Source: Apus apus | Taxonomy: Eukaryota > Chordata > Aves > Apodiformes > Apodidae | Reading direction: 5' to 3' | Assembly (NCBI RefSeq): GCF_020740795.1 | Contig: NC_067282.1 | Coordinates: 140,788,858-140,852,857 of the forward strand | Length of the DNA stretch: 64,000 nucleotides | In this document: one piece after another, positions 24,961 through 34,790 of the stretch | Position numbering within the stretch: position 1 is the stretch's first letter | Layout: every line of letters begins with the position of its first letter | Position numbers and translations under genes: made by a program | The notes under the pieces: model-generated | What the model was told of the DNA's origin: nothing | Databases searched by the model: none | The model's input: the letters and a program-made list of their open reading frames with translations, nothing else

Positions 24961-26076
24961 TTACTGTCTTTAAAAAACACACGCCACCACGTTATTCACC
25001 CCGTTTATTGCCAACGCGCTGGCAAGAATAGCTTTTCACAGCAAGTACAAAAGATTTCCTACCAGGACACACTTTGTTTGTAACATTCGTAGCCGGAGCA
25101 CAAAATATTTACGGAACGTTAGCCACGCACCCCAAAATAATTTAAATAAAATAAATAAATAATTTTTTTTAAAAAGCAAGAGAAAGTTTCTGGGGAAAAT
25201 GGGTGGAAAGGGACGAAAGCCGAGAGTTTTCCCTAGGCGGGGGACAGAGGCGGAGAGCAGGCACCGCCGCTCCCCGCAGCCTCCGCGGAGCCGCACAATG
25301 AGCGGCGCGGTGCCCCGCCAAGCAGCCCGGCCTGGGGTGCGGGAGAAAAGCTGCACCTCCCGCCGCCCGGCTCGGGGACCCTCCGCGCCTACCCACCCCG
25401 CAGCGACACCGGCCAGGTGGGGGGACCCTTCCCCACACCCCACTGCCCCAACAAAAGGGACCACTTGGGCACAGCCTGAGCGGGGAGGGGACCCCCCCCC
25501 CGCAACGGCTGCGGGTACCCCCGGGAGAAGTGGGGGTTTCTCGGGCCAGACCCTCCAGTCGCCGCCACCATTTTGGGCCAGGGGGACCCACCGCCGGCTC
25601 CGTGTCGAGCACCACCACCCCCCCCCCCGCCACCACCACCTTTGTGTGAGGACACCGACCGGCCCCGGCGGAACAATGCGGCCCGGCGGCTGCCGGCCCC
25701 GCTCCGCCCGAGGCTGCCCCACCGTGCGCCCCGCCGGGTCCCGAGCCGGGGGGTCCTGCTGCCCGCCGCCCGCCGCCGCCCCAGGACGGGCGCGCCGAAA
25801 GTTTGCGAGCGCGCCCGGGAGGGACGAGTAAGTTGTTGCATCTGCCGCGAGCGGAGGGAAGACCCCGCGTCGCATCGCGCCGGGATCCCGCGGCTAGCCG
25901 GGGTGGGGGTGCGCCCCTGGCCACACCGCCCGCCGGCGCGGGGAGCGGGGAGAGGCTTGCGGGACCCGCCGGGCGGCGGGAGCGCAGCGGGGCCGGCGCG
26001 ACGGCACGGGAACCGGCCGGGGGCTGCCCGGTGGGGCGGGCAGCGCGGGGGGGGACAGCGGCCGCCGGGATCTCAC

Positions 26077-26256
26077 CTCAATCTCGAAGTCGGGCAGGCG
26101 GAAGGCGGTGCGGAAGAGGGAGCAGAAGTGCGCGATGGCCGGGACTTCCCACCAGGAGCGGAGCTCGTCCAGCGTCACCGCCGCCTCGGGGCCGCCGGTA
26201 CCGGCCACGCCGCCGCCGCCGCCGCCGCCGCAGCCGCCGTCCTCCTCCGGGCACAT
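26077..26256 (-). CDS. CECR2: CECR2 exon 1 (start codon and first 60 residues)
   Basis: This exon encodes the N-terminus of CECR2, a nuclear bromodomain protein. It partners an ISWI-type ATPase (SMARCA1 or SMARCA5) in the CERF remodelling complex and is needed for neural tube closure in mouse. The frame starts MCPEE and ends in the family-typical segment ELRSWWEVPAIAHFC through LPDFEIE (residues 31-60), the start of the DDT-like region. The donor is GAG|GTGAGA, and the coding exon is 180 bp, exactly 60 codons (phase 0). The ATG has a purine (G) at -3. Compared with the human protein as I remember it, the segment between MCPEE and ELRSWW is longer by about 18 residues and includes a polyglycine run (residues 10-16). 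The rest of the protein lies outside the window. Identification is confident. Confidence 0.95.
26208..26230 (-). repeat. CECR2: GGC trinucleotide repeat encoding polyglycine in CECR2
   Basis: About seven consecutive GCC/CCG units (plus strand) give GGC glycine codons at CECR2 residues 10-16. The repeat is pure enough to vary in length. It sits N-terminal to the conserved region, where length change is probably tolerated. Confidence 0.85.
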
Positions 26257-26388
26257 CTCCCGCGGCTGCCTGCCTGCCTGCCTGCCGCCCGCTCGCTCGC
26301 TCCGTCCCTCACTCCGCGGGCGGCTGCGTGCCGCCGCCGCCGCTCGGCGATCCGGCTCCGCCCGCCCCCCGGCGCCGCGCCACGCCGC

Positions 26389-26442
26389 TCAGCCGCCGCC
26401 CCCCGGCGGCCCCGCGCTGCCCCCTCGCTGCCGCCCGCGCAT
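26389..26442 (-). other. Possible upstream ORF in the CECR2 5' UTR (17 codons)
   Basis: On the minus strand an ATG at 26442-26440 opens a frame of 17 codons that ends with TGA at 26391-26389, about 130 bp before the CECR2 start codon. It would be in the 5' UTR if transcription starts upstream of 26442, which the GC-box positions suggest. The peptide is Gly/Arg-rich and looks like translated GC-rich sequence. Its only likely role is to tune initiation at the main start. Confidence 0.35.
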
Positions 26443-26635
26443 GGGGCGGCTCGGCGCCGGCGCGGGGGCACTAGGGCCGGCGGGGGCGCTGCTGCTGCCC
26501 CTGCCGCCGGCAGCCGCCGCCGCTGCCCGGGCCCATCCTCCTCCTCCCCGCGCCCTGCAGGGAAACGGCGGCGCCGCCGGGAACAGATGGGTCCGGGCTG
26601 GGGACGCGGGAGGGGGCTGGGGGGCCAGGGGAGCC

Positions 26636-26960
26636 GGGAGGGGCGGGGCCCCGCGCTGGGAGGGGCGGGGCGCGGGGCTGGAGGGCCAATGGGGAGGCGA
26701 GAGGGGGGGAGGGGCGGGGCTAGAAGGGCCCGGAGGGGCGGGGACAAGAGGCGGGGGGCGGGGCCCGGGCGGCCGGCGGGGCTGCGCGGCCCTGCACGAG
26801 GAGGGGGCGGGGCCGGCGCTCATCACAACAACAGGCCCCCCCCGAGCCCGCCGGGCCACGCCCACGGGGGGGCGGGGTCAGCGAGGAGTGGGCGGGGCCG
26901 CGGGGGGGGGCGGGGCCGGTGTCCGCGGGCCGGGGCGGGAAGGGGCGGGAAGGGGCGGCC
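26636..26960 (-). promoter_or_regulatory. CECR2: CECR2 core promoter region: GC-box cluster with a CCAAT box
   Basis: At least eleven GC boxes of the GGGGCGGGG type lie here, for example near 26640, 26661, 26711, 26735, 26755, 26803, 26868, 26890, 26909, 26932 and 26942-26956. They are Sp/KLF-type binding sites. A CCAAT box (26686-26690) is embedded in GGGCCAATGGGG, a good NF-Y context. There is no TATA box. The block lies 380-700 bp upstream of the CECR2 start codon and all boxes have the G-rich strand on plus, opposite to CECR2 sense. The right end carries four tandem CCCGG-type units (26957-26979). Long G runs make G-quadruplex formation plausible. The exact transcription start cannot be read from sequence. 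Confidence 0.75.
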
Positions 26961-28618
26961 CGGCCCGGCCCGGCCCGGCTGTGCCCGCACACCCCGTGGC
27001 CGGAGCGAGGCGGCGGGACGAATCGCGGCTGAGGTGTCCCCCTCGAGCCAGGAGCCCCTGCCTGCGGGCTTCTCGCCTCCGGGGTCGCCCGCCTCAGCCC
27101 CTTCCCTCCCGCTCCGCTCCTGAGGGCAGCGGGGCTGGCTGTCAGGCTGCCCGGGACGGAGCCGCAGCCCTCTGGCAGAGCAGCAGGGGCGGCTGCAGCT
27201 GCAGCCCGGGGTGTTGCGCTCCCTTGGTGTTCTCAGGGAGCTGCTGGGGCTGGCGCCGAGTGGGAACCCTCCAGGATTTCTGTTCTCACTTTGTATTGTC
27301 GTGTGCGGGATCCCAGGCAGCACTTCTCGTTCTCCACATGCAGCTGCTCCTTCGAGGAGCGAGACACCTACTTCTGCCCTGAGGCGCTTCAGCGTCTCAC
27401 CCTACACCCAGTCCCTCCCCTTCTCCGACTTTGAAATCTATTATGGAAAATCGTCCAGCAAAAGTGAGGATGGATTTATTTTTCTTTCGATGGCCTGCCC
27501 TGACCAGACACCAAGGTCCAGCGAAACACCCAGCTGGTACAGCTTTGCATGCTGTCACTGCATCACTTCACAGCCTCTCAGTTTGCCTCTGTAGTCCAGC
27601 TTCAAAAATGATTGCAAAGTATCACTGTGCAGAGCTGCAACAGCTTAGGGTCTACCTCCTACCTCTCGTGAAACCTTGGCAAAGCTGGGATTTAACCACA
27701 GTTTAGGACTTCCTTCTGCTCCTTCTAGCCTTCATTTGGCTGGGGACATTTTTGCACCAGTCCCACTTTTCCTAACCTTTTCCTTTGTTTGGTTAACTTC
27801 CTCATCTTTAGCCTCCCCCCTTCACAATTTACATTCCCTTGCTGTTTCCAGTGCCATCTCTGACTGGCTGAGGGTGATGGGCTGCTGCTCACGAATGTGA
27901 GGGCTTAGTGCAGGACAGTAGAGTGAAGACGCTGAGAACTCAGGATGGGGCTGAGGGCGATTAGTCCAGAAATGACTGGACAAGCTGTCTTGCCTGGTGC
28001 TCACTCATGTGTGTGCAAGGAAGCAGGGAAATGCCTGAGATGGGGTGGGAGGGGAGGTGGGATCTCCCCTCTCAGGGCAGCCTGAAGAGCATCTGCAGAA
28101 GGCTAAGGGGAAACCACGTCACAGATGTCCTGTTCTGTCTCTGACTTGGAGGCATCAGAGAGGGAGAGGCCAGTGGCATCAGTCTGCGTCGCTTTGTCGC
28201 TGCTGAGCTAACACCAGCTGACATAGAGCAGTCTGATTTCACAGTCTGCAATCTCAAGCATGTACTTTTGAGACTTTCAGGGTTTCCTCTCCCTGTTGTC
28301 CTTCAAAATGAACTTGGCAACAGGGAATAAGGTGAAGGCATAAACTCTGTGCTGTGCCCTAAGCCACTGCCTAACAGATTTGGCCAAGGGTGGGAACAGC
28401 TAGTTTAGAGAAGAAACAAATCAAGAGACAGAAGTGTGGCTTGGCAAGAATGAACAAGCTCTAATTTCATTGCACTTTTTCATATTGCAGGATCATGGGA
28501 TACCCAGTGAAATTGGAAGGAAGCAAATTTAAAATGGTGCAAGGAAATATTTGTACCGTGTATAATTAACACATGGCATTTGTTACGATGAGCTTTCATT
28601 GAGGCCAGGAGATTAGCA

Positions 28619-28915
28619 GGATTCAGAAAAGGATTAGACATTTATATGGATACTGAGAACATTCATGGTCACATTAGACAGGATATAAATACATTTTAGA
28701 AGGGATATAAATCCTCAGGCTTCAAGGCACAACACAACCACTAGCTGGTGGAGAGGGATTAGGGAGCAACCTCCCTTGCGGCCAGGTTATTCTATGATTG
28801 TCCACTATGGGGTTTCTTGCACCTTTCTTTCAAGTGTCAGAGAGTGGCACCTGTTGAAGAGAGAAAACTGGATTAGGGGGGCTACTGGGCTGATCTGACA
28901 TGACAGCTGCTGTGC
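28619..28915 (+). repeat. Ancient LINE-like (L3/CR1-type) 3' fragment
   Basis: From about 28632 the sequence follows, block by block, an old amniote repeat I recall. It begins with 'ggattagacatttatatgga', continues with 'gggatataaatcctcaggct', then a 'cacaacacaaccactagctgg' segment, 'aggttattctatgattgtcc', 'ggggtttcttgcacctttc', and ends near 'tactgggctgatctgac'. The order and spacing are preserved while individual bases are diverged. I assign it to the L3/CR1 group from memory. The family name is less certain than the fact that it is an old repeat. No coding part survives. Confidence 0.6.
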
Positions 28916-31689
28916 TTGTTGGGGGACCATGGGTGACCACTTGAGAAATGGAGTGGCAAAGTTGGTAAGATATAAGGGGTAACATCAGGCCTCTTATATC
29001 ATTTCCCAGACACAGACCTCACTCTTCTTTGCTGTTTTACACCCATAGCATAGATTTCCAAGGCCTTCCCCACCAAGGCTTTTGCCAAAAGTTGCACTGT
29101 TCAATCAGTTTATCAGTTACCTTTTTAAGTACAGTCTTTGTGTCTCTTTTCCCCAACACCCTTTGACTTAATTTATTATTTGCAGGAGGCCAATATGTTA
29201 TATTGACACTTTGACTCTGTTTCAAGGCACAGTGACTCCAAGACTTGATCTTGAGCAAGGCAGCATCAGATCTTTTGTGTCTTGTGTCTGCCTGCACTGA
29301 ATTAAACCCGCTCCAGCTACAGTATGGTAACTGCTGAAGAGGAGAACCCAGGCGAACTTACAGTACTTTAGTAACACATAGGATGGCTATAAAATACCAA
29401 TAGCACTGCCTGAGGAGTCTTGGAGTGACAAATTCTCACACACTTTCCTTTGGGCCAGTTACAGACCTCTGCAGTATTACTTAATGCCTGACTCTTCCAC
29501 AGAGCAAACTTTTTGTCCTCTGGACATGTGAGGGGAGGGCACTTTTCTCTTGCTCTGTCCCGACATTCCTCCCTGAATTCCTGTAATGCCCAGCCATGGC
29601 TTATCTTATGGCTGCATCTTTGCTTGTTCTTGACATTAGGTCAAATAGCTTTGTGGCATCCCCACTCTCTGTCCCACTAAGGATTTTGAGAACCTTTATG
29701 AAGACTCTCCATCTCTCCTTCTGTCAGAAGAGCTATGGTCCCAATTTTACCTAACATTTTTTGGTATTAATTTGGCTCCCTCTATCGTCCCCATTATTTC
29801 TGTTGGACTCTGTTTCCTCTTACATTGTTCTTTTTTAGGGAAAAACGCTGGGGGCTGCCCATGATCACTTAGGGTTACTTCACTTTGCCGCATTCTTAGA
29901 CTGTTTTCAAATCACTTCTTTAGCCTTATTATTCAAGGACAAAAATCTCTGTTCTCCCACTGCTGTTCAAAAGTAGGTAAAGACTCAGTGACTACAATAT
30001 GGCTTTTCCTCTTCTTTGATTAATATCTCCATTCACAAATGTGTGTACTTCTTTCCTTCCAAAGCATCTTTGCTTATGTGTTTCCTGTTTACCAAAACTA
30101 AAGCCTGCTCTCAGGAATGTCCTTTCCCAGTATGCTATATTCTTCCTCTTGATATTTTTTTTTTCTGGGCTATTGGTAGGACTTCTACCTACCGATCTTT
30201 CAGTTCAATATCTAATCCAAGCTGCTCATTGCCCTCCATACTTACACTCCTCTCCCACCTTCTGTGCTTTTTCCCTTTCTTCCTTCCCAAAGTCGCTGTA
30301 AATTGAGTGCTTGTACCATGTAGAACCATGCTAAGAAAGAACTCTGAGGCTGATGGACAAAGTGGAAGCCTCATGTTTTTGTTGTTCAAGGTCATCTCTG
30401 GAATTCTGAGCTCATTTGCTTGAGAAAAATGCCAAATTTAAGTGCCAAGAGGAAATAAAAATGTTGCAGGAGATGCAGGGACTGAATGTCCCCAATCCTG
30501 TATGACAAATAATTTTGTCTGGAAACAAAAAGAGGACGGGAATCTTTCTGCTTTCTCCAGAAGGACCTGCAATATGTGCTCAGTTTGGCAAAGCTTAAAT
30601 GTAATCCTAGGTTAATGACAGGTAGACCTCTTGTAGCCTGCCTCTGAAAGAGAATGGGTTATAGACAGGTACAGCTCAGCTCCTCACCAGCTGAAGTGAT
30701 ATTAACATTCATAAGGATCTCTTCCAAAGAACCCACTTAACTTCCTTGTGTTTCCACTTCATGGCTATAAGCTAAAGCCCCACTATAACATTCTACAAAC
30801 TAGGCACAGGAAGACCTGCAGTTTTCCTTTGTAAGGACTCAAAGAACTTGCAGAAGGACCAGCCAAACCTCAGACTCTGTTCTCACTGGCAGCAAATTCT
30901 CAAGAAGCACAGGGCTTTGGAAGGTGCAGGTTTTCCTAATTCAGGAGAAACAATTTAAGAATAGATTAAATCCAACTTTTTTTTTTTCCCCAAAGCAACT
31001 TTTGCATGTCGCTGTGTTAATTGCTTCAGCTCCCTTCTCTACCACATCTGAAGTTTATTGCTCCCTTGTTTATGTTGACCTTCCTTGATAATCTAACACT
31101 AGCAAATCTCAGTACTTGAAGCAGTGGCCTTTGCTTCTCTTTGCTCTCTGAGTTATGAAGTGAAAGACAGTTGTGATTTAGCCTCCTGCTCTCACCCCGA
31201 GCCACTTCTGTCTTCTAGGACTTCTTGTGTTTTGATTCATCCTCAAGTTCCTTGCTCTCTTTTCAAGGCCTCCTGAGCAAAGAGATTTTCTGGTTTATGT
31301 AGTGTGGCTGAAAAGCCTTCATGAACAGAGCAAAGACCAAAATGGAGCACCTAGCATCAGGGATCTGGCCTTAGTACATTAATCTGCCTTCTGAGTCAGA
31401 CAAGTCAAGGAAACTGAGGCACATACAATGAAAAGAGATCACAGTTTTTTCTGGGCAGTGGTGGGGCTGGGGCCATGGAGGCAGCAGAGGGGATCACAGA
31501 AGAGGTGTGAATGCAGGTGAAAATTTTTGCTTCCTCTAACTAAACCAAGAGAGCTGAGAAAAGAAAGCCATGCTGGGTTTTGAGAATTACTTATTTTGAA
31601 TCACTGATTGTGATTTTATAAGTAAGGACAGCAGTGGTGCACAAGGGGCTGAAGTAAGATGCATGAAAGCCAACAGGAGTAGAACAACA

Positions 31690-32340
31690 AGATAAGTCCT
31701 GTTTCTTTGACAAGGAAGTGCTGAAGGAGAAGAAAACAGATTTGGAATAGAGAACATGGGTGTAGTCAAGAGACCGTGTCGGATGAGAGAGACAGAAGGG
31801 AAGCAGGGGATGAGAGAAACTGGTAAATGCTGTGAGAGATGGGAATTGGAGGAGTCTATGCATCTGCTTCCTGATTAGAAGGGAAAAGTCAGTAGTCACA
31901 AACACTCAGGGAGTGGAAGGAGTGGGAATGCTGTGAGGAAGAAAGGGAAAGGGGGGAGTGGCTGAAAGAGATTATAAAGTCAGGGAGGGAGTAAGTAAAA
32001 AAAATGTAAAGTAAGAGAAAAAGTAAGAAATGCAAGGTCAGGAAGGAGGCTCTGCTGGTGAGTGGGATCCTGCAGGGTTGAATAAGTAGGTGAGATGAGG
32101 GAAGTACAAAATGTGAGGTCTGTGCAGCCTAACAATGTGAAAATTTAACTTATTAAAATAAAAGATGAGGGAGTCAATAAAGAGGAGAGACAGATGTTAA
32201 GGCAGAGAATGAATAGGGAAGAGATTGGTGGGCACAGACAACAGCTGCTGAGTGGAGGCATGAGAGAGAACAGGATCTGCCTGGACAATGCTCGAAAGCG
32301 TGGGAGGCAGGACTTGGGAACAGGAGTAGCACAAGAAAAG
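31690..32340 (+). other. Long purine-rich tract
   Basis: For about 650 bp the plus strand is dominated by A and G, with many GGGA, AGAGA and GGAAG words, for example 31770-31840 and 31905-32050. It has no clean period, so it is not a simple microsatellite. It may be a decayed (GGAA/GAGA)n sequence or a strand-asymmetric spacer. No coding frame is supported. Confidence 0.6.
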
Positions 32341-34560
32341 CTGGCATTCTCACTTATTTGGCACTGTGCTGCAGCAAACTAGCTTGCATATGGTCTGTTC
32401 CTGAAGTTGGGTATATGGTATCAGTACAGCTACATTTAAACTTCAGCTAACATAAACAGGGCTGCAGAGTTAGCTGGGACAAACATTTCCTTTTAGCTTT
32501 GAGTAACCACAACGTTTTCCATGATTCCTGCAGCCTGCGTCATGGGCAACATAGGTTTGAGGCTCAAGAACCTGTTGCTTGGTCAGAACGTATCCTCCAA
32601 CTTCTGGCATGCAGACCCAAGCTGTGATGCTGGAGAGGATGTGTGCAGTGGTTGTTTCATCTCCTGGACATACACATTCAGTTCGTTTAAGGTACAAGTT
32701 AATGTGAAAGCAGTCACTTCTGCAAACCTGAGCTAGCATCTGAAAAACCGGTTGATGCTCTTTGCGAGTTACTTCAAGACACTATTTTCAGCTGAGCAAA
32801 CTATTGGAAAGCAGCACTAATTTCACGGTACTGGAGTACAGCCGCTCTTTCCACGAAGCATAACCAGCAGTGACACTTATCAGCATCAGTTTAGGCAGAA
32901 AACTGCCAACATTTTGCCATTTATAGCTGGTATTGGCTCTCTTAGTCAAAAAACATCTACCTGCTGGGAACCTGGCTAGCACTGGTGTGGCAAAGCATCC
33001 TCCATCATGGCTCCTCTCCTGTGTCCTTTACTGAACTACCTATCAAACCAACAGATCTACACCTTAGGTCTCAACAGATTTTCTGCTCTTAATCCGTCTG
33101 GGCTGAAAACCACAGGTTGTAACTTAATGTTTTGCCCCCTAGAGAGCAATCAGCAGGCGAGTGATAATATGTGGCAACAGATTTAAAGCCAGGGAATCTG
33201 GATCTTTCTCAGTCTTCCCCAAAGAGTAGCACTGAGAGGGGCCCACTATGTACGTGTGCGTTTGTGGTCAGCCATGCTCACAGCTGCTGCTGAGCACTGC
33301 TCCATACATCTGGCAGAGATGAGTCAGGCATGGGCTGGCTTGAACGGCCACAAAACAAGATGGGGAGTGAGCGATCTGCCCTGGAAACCCTGGTGGGAAG
33401 CAGAGGGGAGCAACACACAAACTCAAGCACTTTCGTGTCTCTCCAGGTCTGTTGTCCCTACTTCTGCCATCCTCACCACTTCCACAGGCAGAAGTGCTAT
33501 GGCATAAACAAAGAGATATTTTAACTGTTTCCAGACCAGCAGTTAGCAGGGGTGCTGATGGGCACGCTGTGTGCTCCAGCCCTGGTTCCTACAGACCGCC
33601 TCCAAACTCCCGGCCAGAGGCTCATTGGGATTCACTGCCGCAGCCGGAGCTGGTTCGGCTCAGGTGCAGCAGGGCCGTGGAGGGAAGGCAGGCACAGGGG
33701 GCAGCCCCAGATGAAATGCAGAGGATGCTTCCCAGCAGGGCAGTGCTCTGTGCCTAGAGGAGCTCCCCATCAGTCACTCCGGGAGAGAAAAATGATGTTC
33801 CTTCAGGGGAATTAAAAGACCATTTTGCTTACAACCCATAATGATTCAGGTCTCTATTCAACACCTTCTTCGAGGAGGATTAAAGGTATCAAAGCTGCTC
33901 TGGCTTTTCTTTGTTGTAATCAGCCTTCTGTAGTCTGGGCCTAAATACGCCATCTGAGGGGACGCTTGATTTTTTTGTCTGAAGCTGCTGATCTCGCACA
34001 GCTACAAGAGGTGTTGCTGGGTACCTATCTGTCCAGAGCAAGAGGGTTTCCATGCAGAACTGGTGCCAAAGCTGAGCTCCCCATGGAGGTTTCTGAGCCA
34101 GGTTCAGTGTTGATGTACACCACTAAGTCCATGCAAATTTAAAAATGGCGTGGTTGTGTGCATACCAATTGCTGCAGCCGCTGTGGGGGCTGGAAAAGCA
34201 AGACCTGGGACGGGTCTTTAAGCTGAGGAAGTCCTTTCCAGCACTTCATTTGACACCCACCTGTTAGTTGCTTTTCCTGCTATGCCGCTTCTGTGGTGAG
34301 TGCAACTGCCGAACGCTGACCTGCTGTGACTCCACCAGCCTTCATTTTCAACCTCACCGGTACCTCTGCTCTCTGCTGCTGCATTTGGCTGGGGAGGTAC
34401 TCAAATCCCGTTCCTTCCCTAACACTCAACAGAAATTAAGTCATTTATTTCTAAACCCTGCTAAGAACGGGACACTAGGTTATACTGACACATGCCTTAG
34501 AAATAAGGCAGAGCCTCACAGAGAGCTGAGAAGCCATTCAGACATTAGCAGGACTGAGTT

Positions 34561-34790
34561 GTGGTTCCAGCTCTTTCACTGAATTGCTCTGTGCCTTTGA
34601 GGAAATCAATTCATATACAGTTTCCTTGTCTATAAAATGGGAATGGCCATATTTAGATACCTCAGGGAAGCTGTGAGGCTTGATTAGTTAATGCTAGAGT
34701 CTTGTCAGCTCTCATTACCATGGTATCTCAGTGTTCATTGCTTTGAAATTGTGAAACGCTACATACATGCTGAACATTGTTATTCTAAGT
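34561..34790 (+). repeat. MIR/CORE-SINE, amniote type, near full 3' half
   Basis: The sequence matches the MIR core and tail in sense orientation. It has 'ctctgtgcctttgagg', then 'tttccttgtctataaaatgg', 'agatacctcagg', 'tgtgaggcttgattagttaatg', and a 3' end resembling 'ctttgaaattgtgaaacgct' plus 'acatgctgaacattgttatt'. The blocks appear in the right order at the right spacing. This is the amniote version, whose tail is LINE-like. Divergence shows great age. Confidence 0.75.

Larger units (their letters stand above)
1..26076 (-). other. CECR2 intron 1 (5' part), non-coding
   Basis: This stretch lies downstream of the CECR2 exon 1 splice donor on the minus strand, so it is intron. I looked on the minus strand for the next CECR2 segment, the continuation of the DDT-like region after the exon 1 residues DFEIE, and did not find it. 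Exon 2 is therefore probably left of the window. The open frames here are short, overlap on both strands, resemble no family I know and lack domain-like composition. Contents are old SINE scraps (near 3200 and 5750), homopolymer and simple repeats, two hairpins (12252 and 18167), a degenerate tandem array (24703-24960) and AT-rich, homeodomain-site-like patches. A first intron longer than 26 kb fits my recollection of a very long first intron in human CECR2. Confidence 0.8.
25190..27150. promoter_or_regulatory. CpG island covering the CECR2 promoter and first exon
   Basis: Roughly 2 kb of very high G+C with abundant CpG, sharply bounded on the left by an AT-rich stretch (25130-25180) and fading on the right after about 27150. 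CpG islands of this kind mark broad promoters of widely expressed genes. It spans CECR2 exon 1, its 5' UTR, the core promoter and the start of intron 1. High GC also creates long spurious open frames on both strands. No second gene is recognised leaving it on the plus strand, although such islands often fire in both directions. Confidence 0.9.

Noticed and set aside
25036..25875. 279-codon open frame on minus downstream of CECR2 exon 1
   Set aside because: It lies inside the intron after a strong splice donor, shows GC-driven composition, then turns into Phe/Leu-rich sequence when the DNA becomes AT-rich. No family resemblance.
1..26076. CECR2 exon 2 within the window
   Set aside because: No minus-strand stretch encoding the expected continuation of the DDT-like region with proper splice sites was found.
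25573..27123. 516-codon open frame on plus across the CpG island
   Set aside because: GC-rich DNA lacks stop codons. The peptide is Ala/Arg/Gly/Pro low complexity, has no domain, and runs antisense through the genuine CECR2 exon and its promoter.
26108..27382. 424-codon open frame on plus
   Set aside because: Same cause as the frame above: antisense to CECR2 exon 1, with low-complexity Pro/Ala/Arg/Gly composition.
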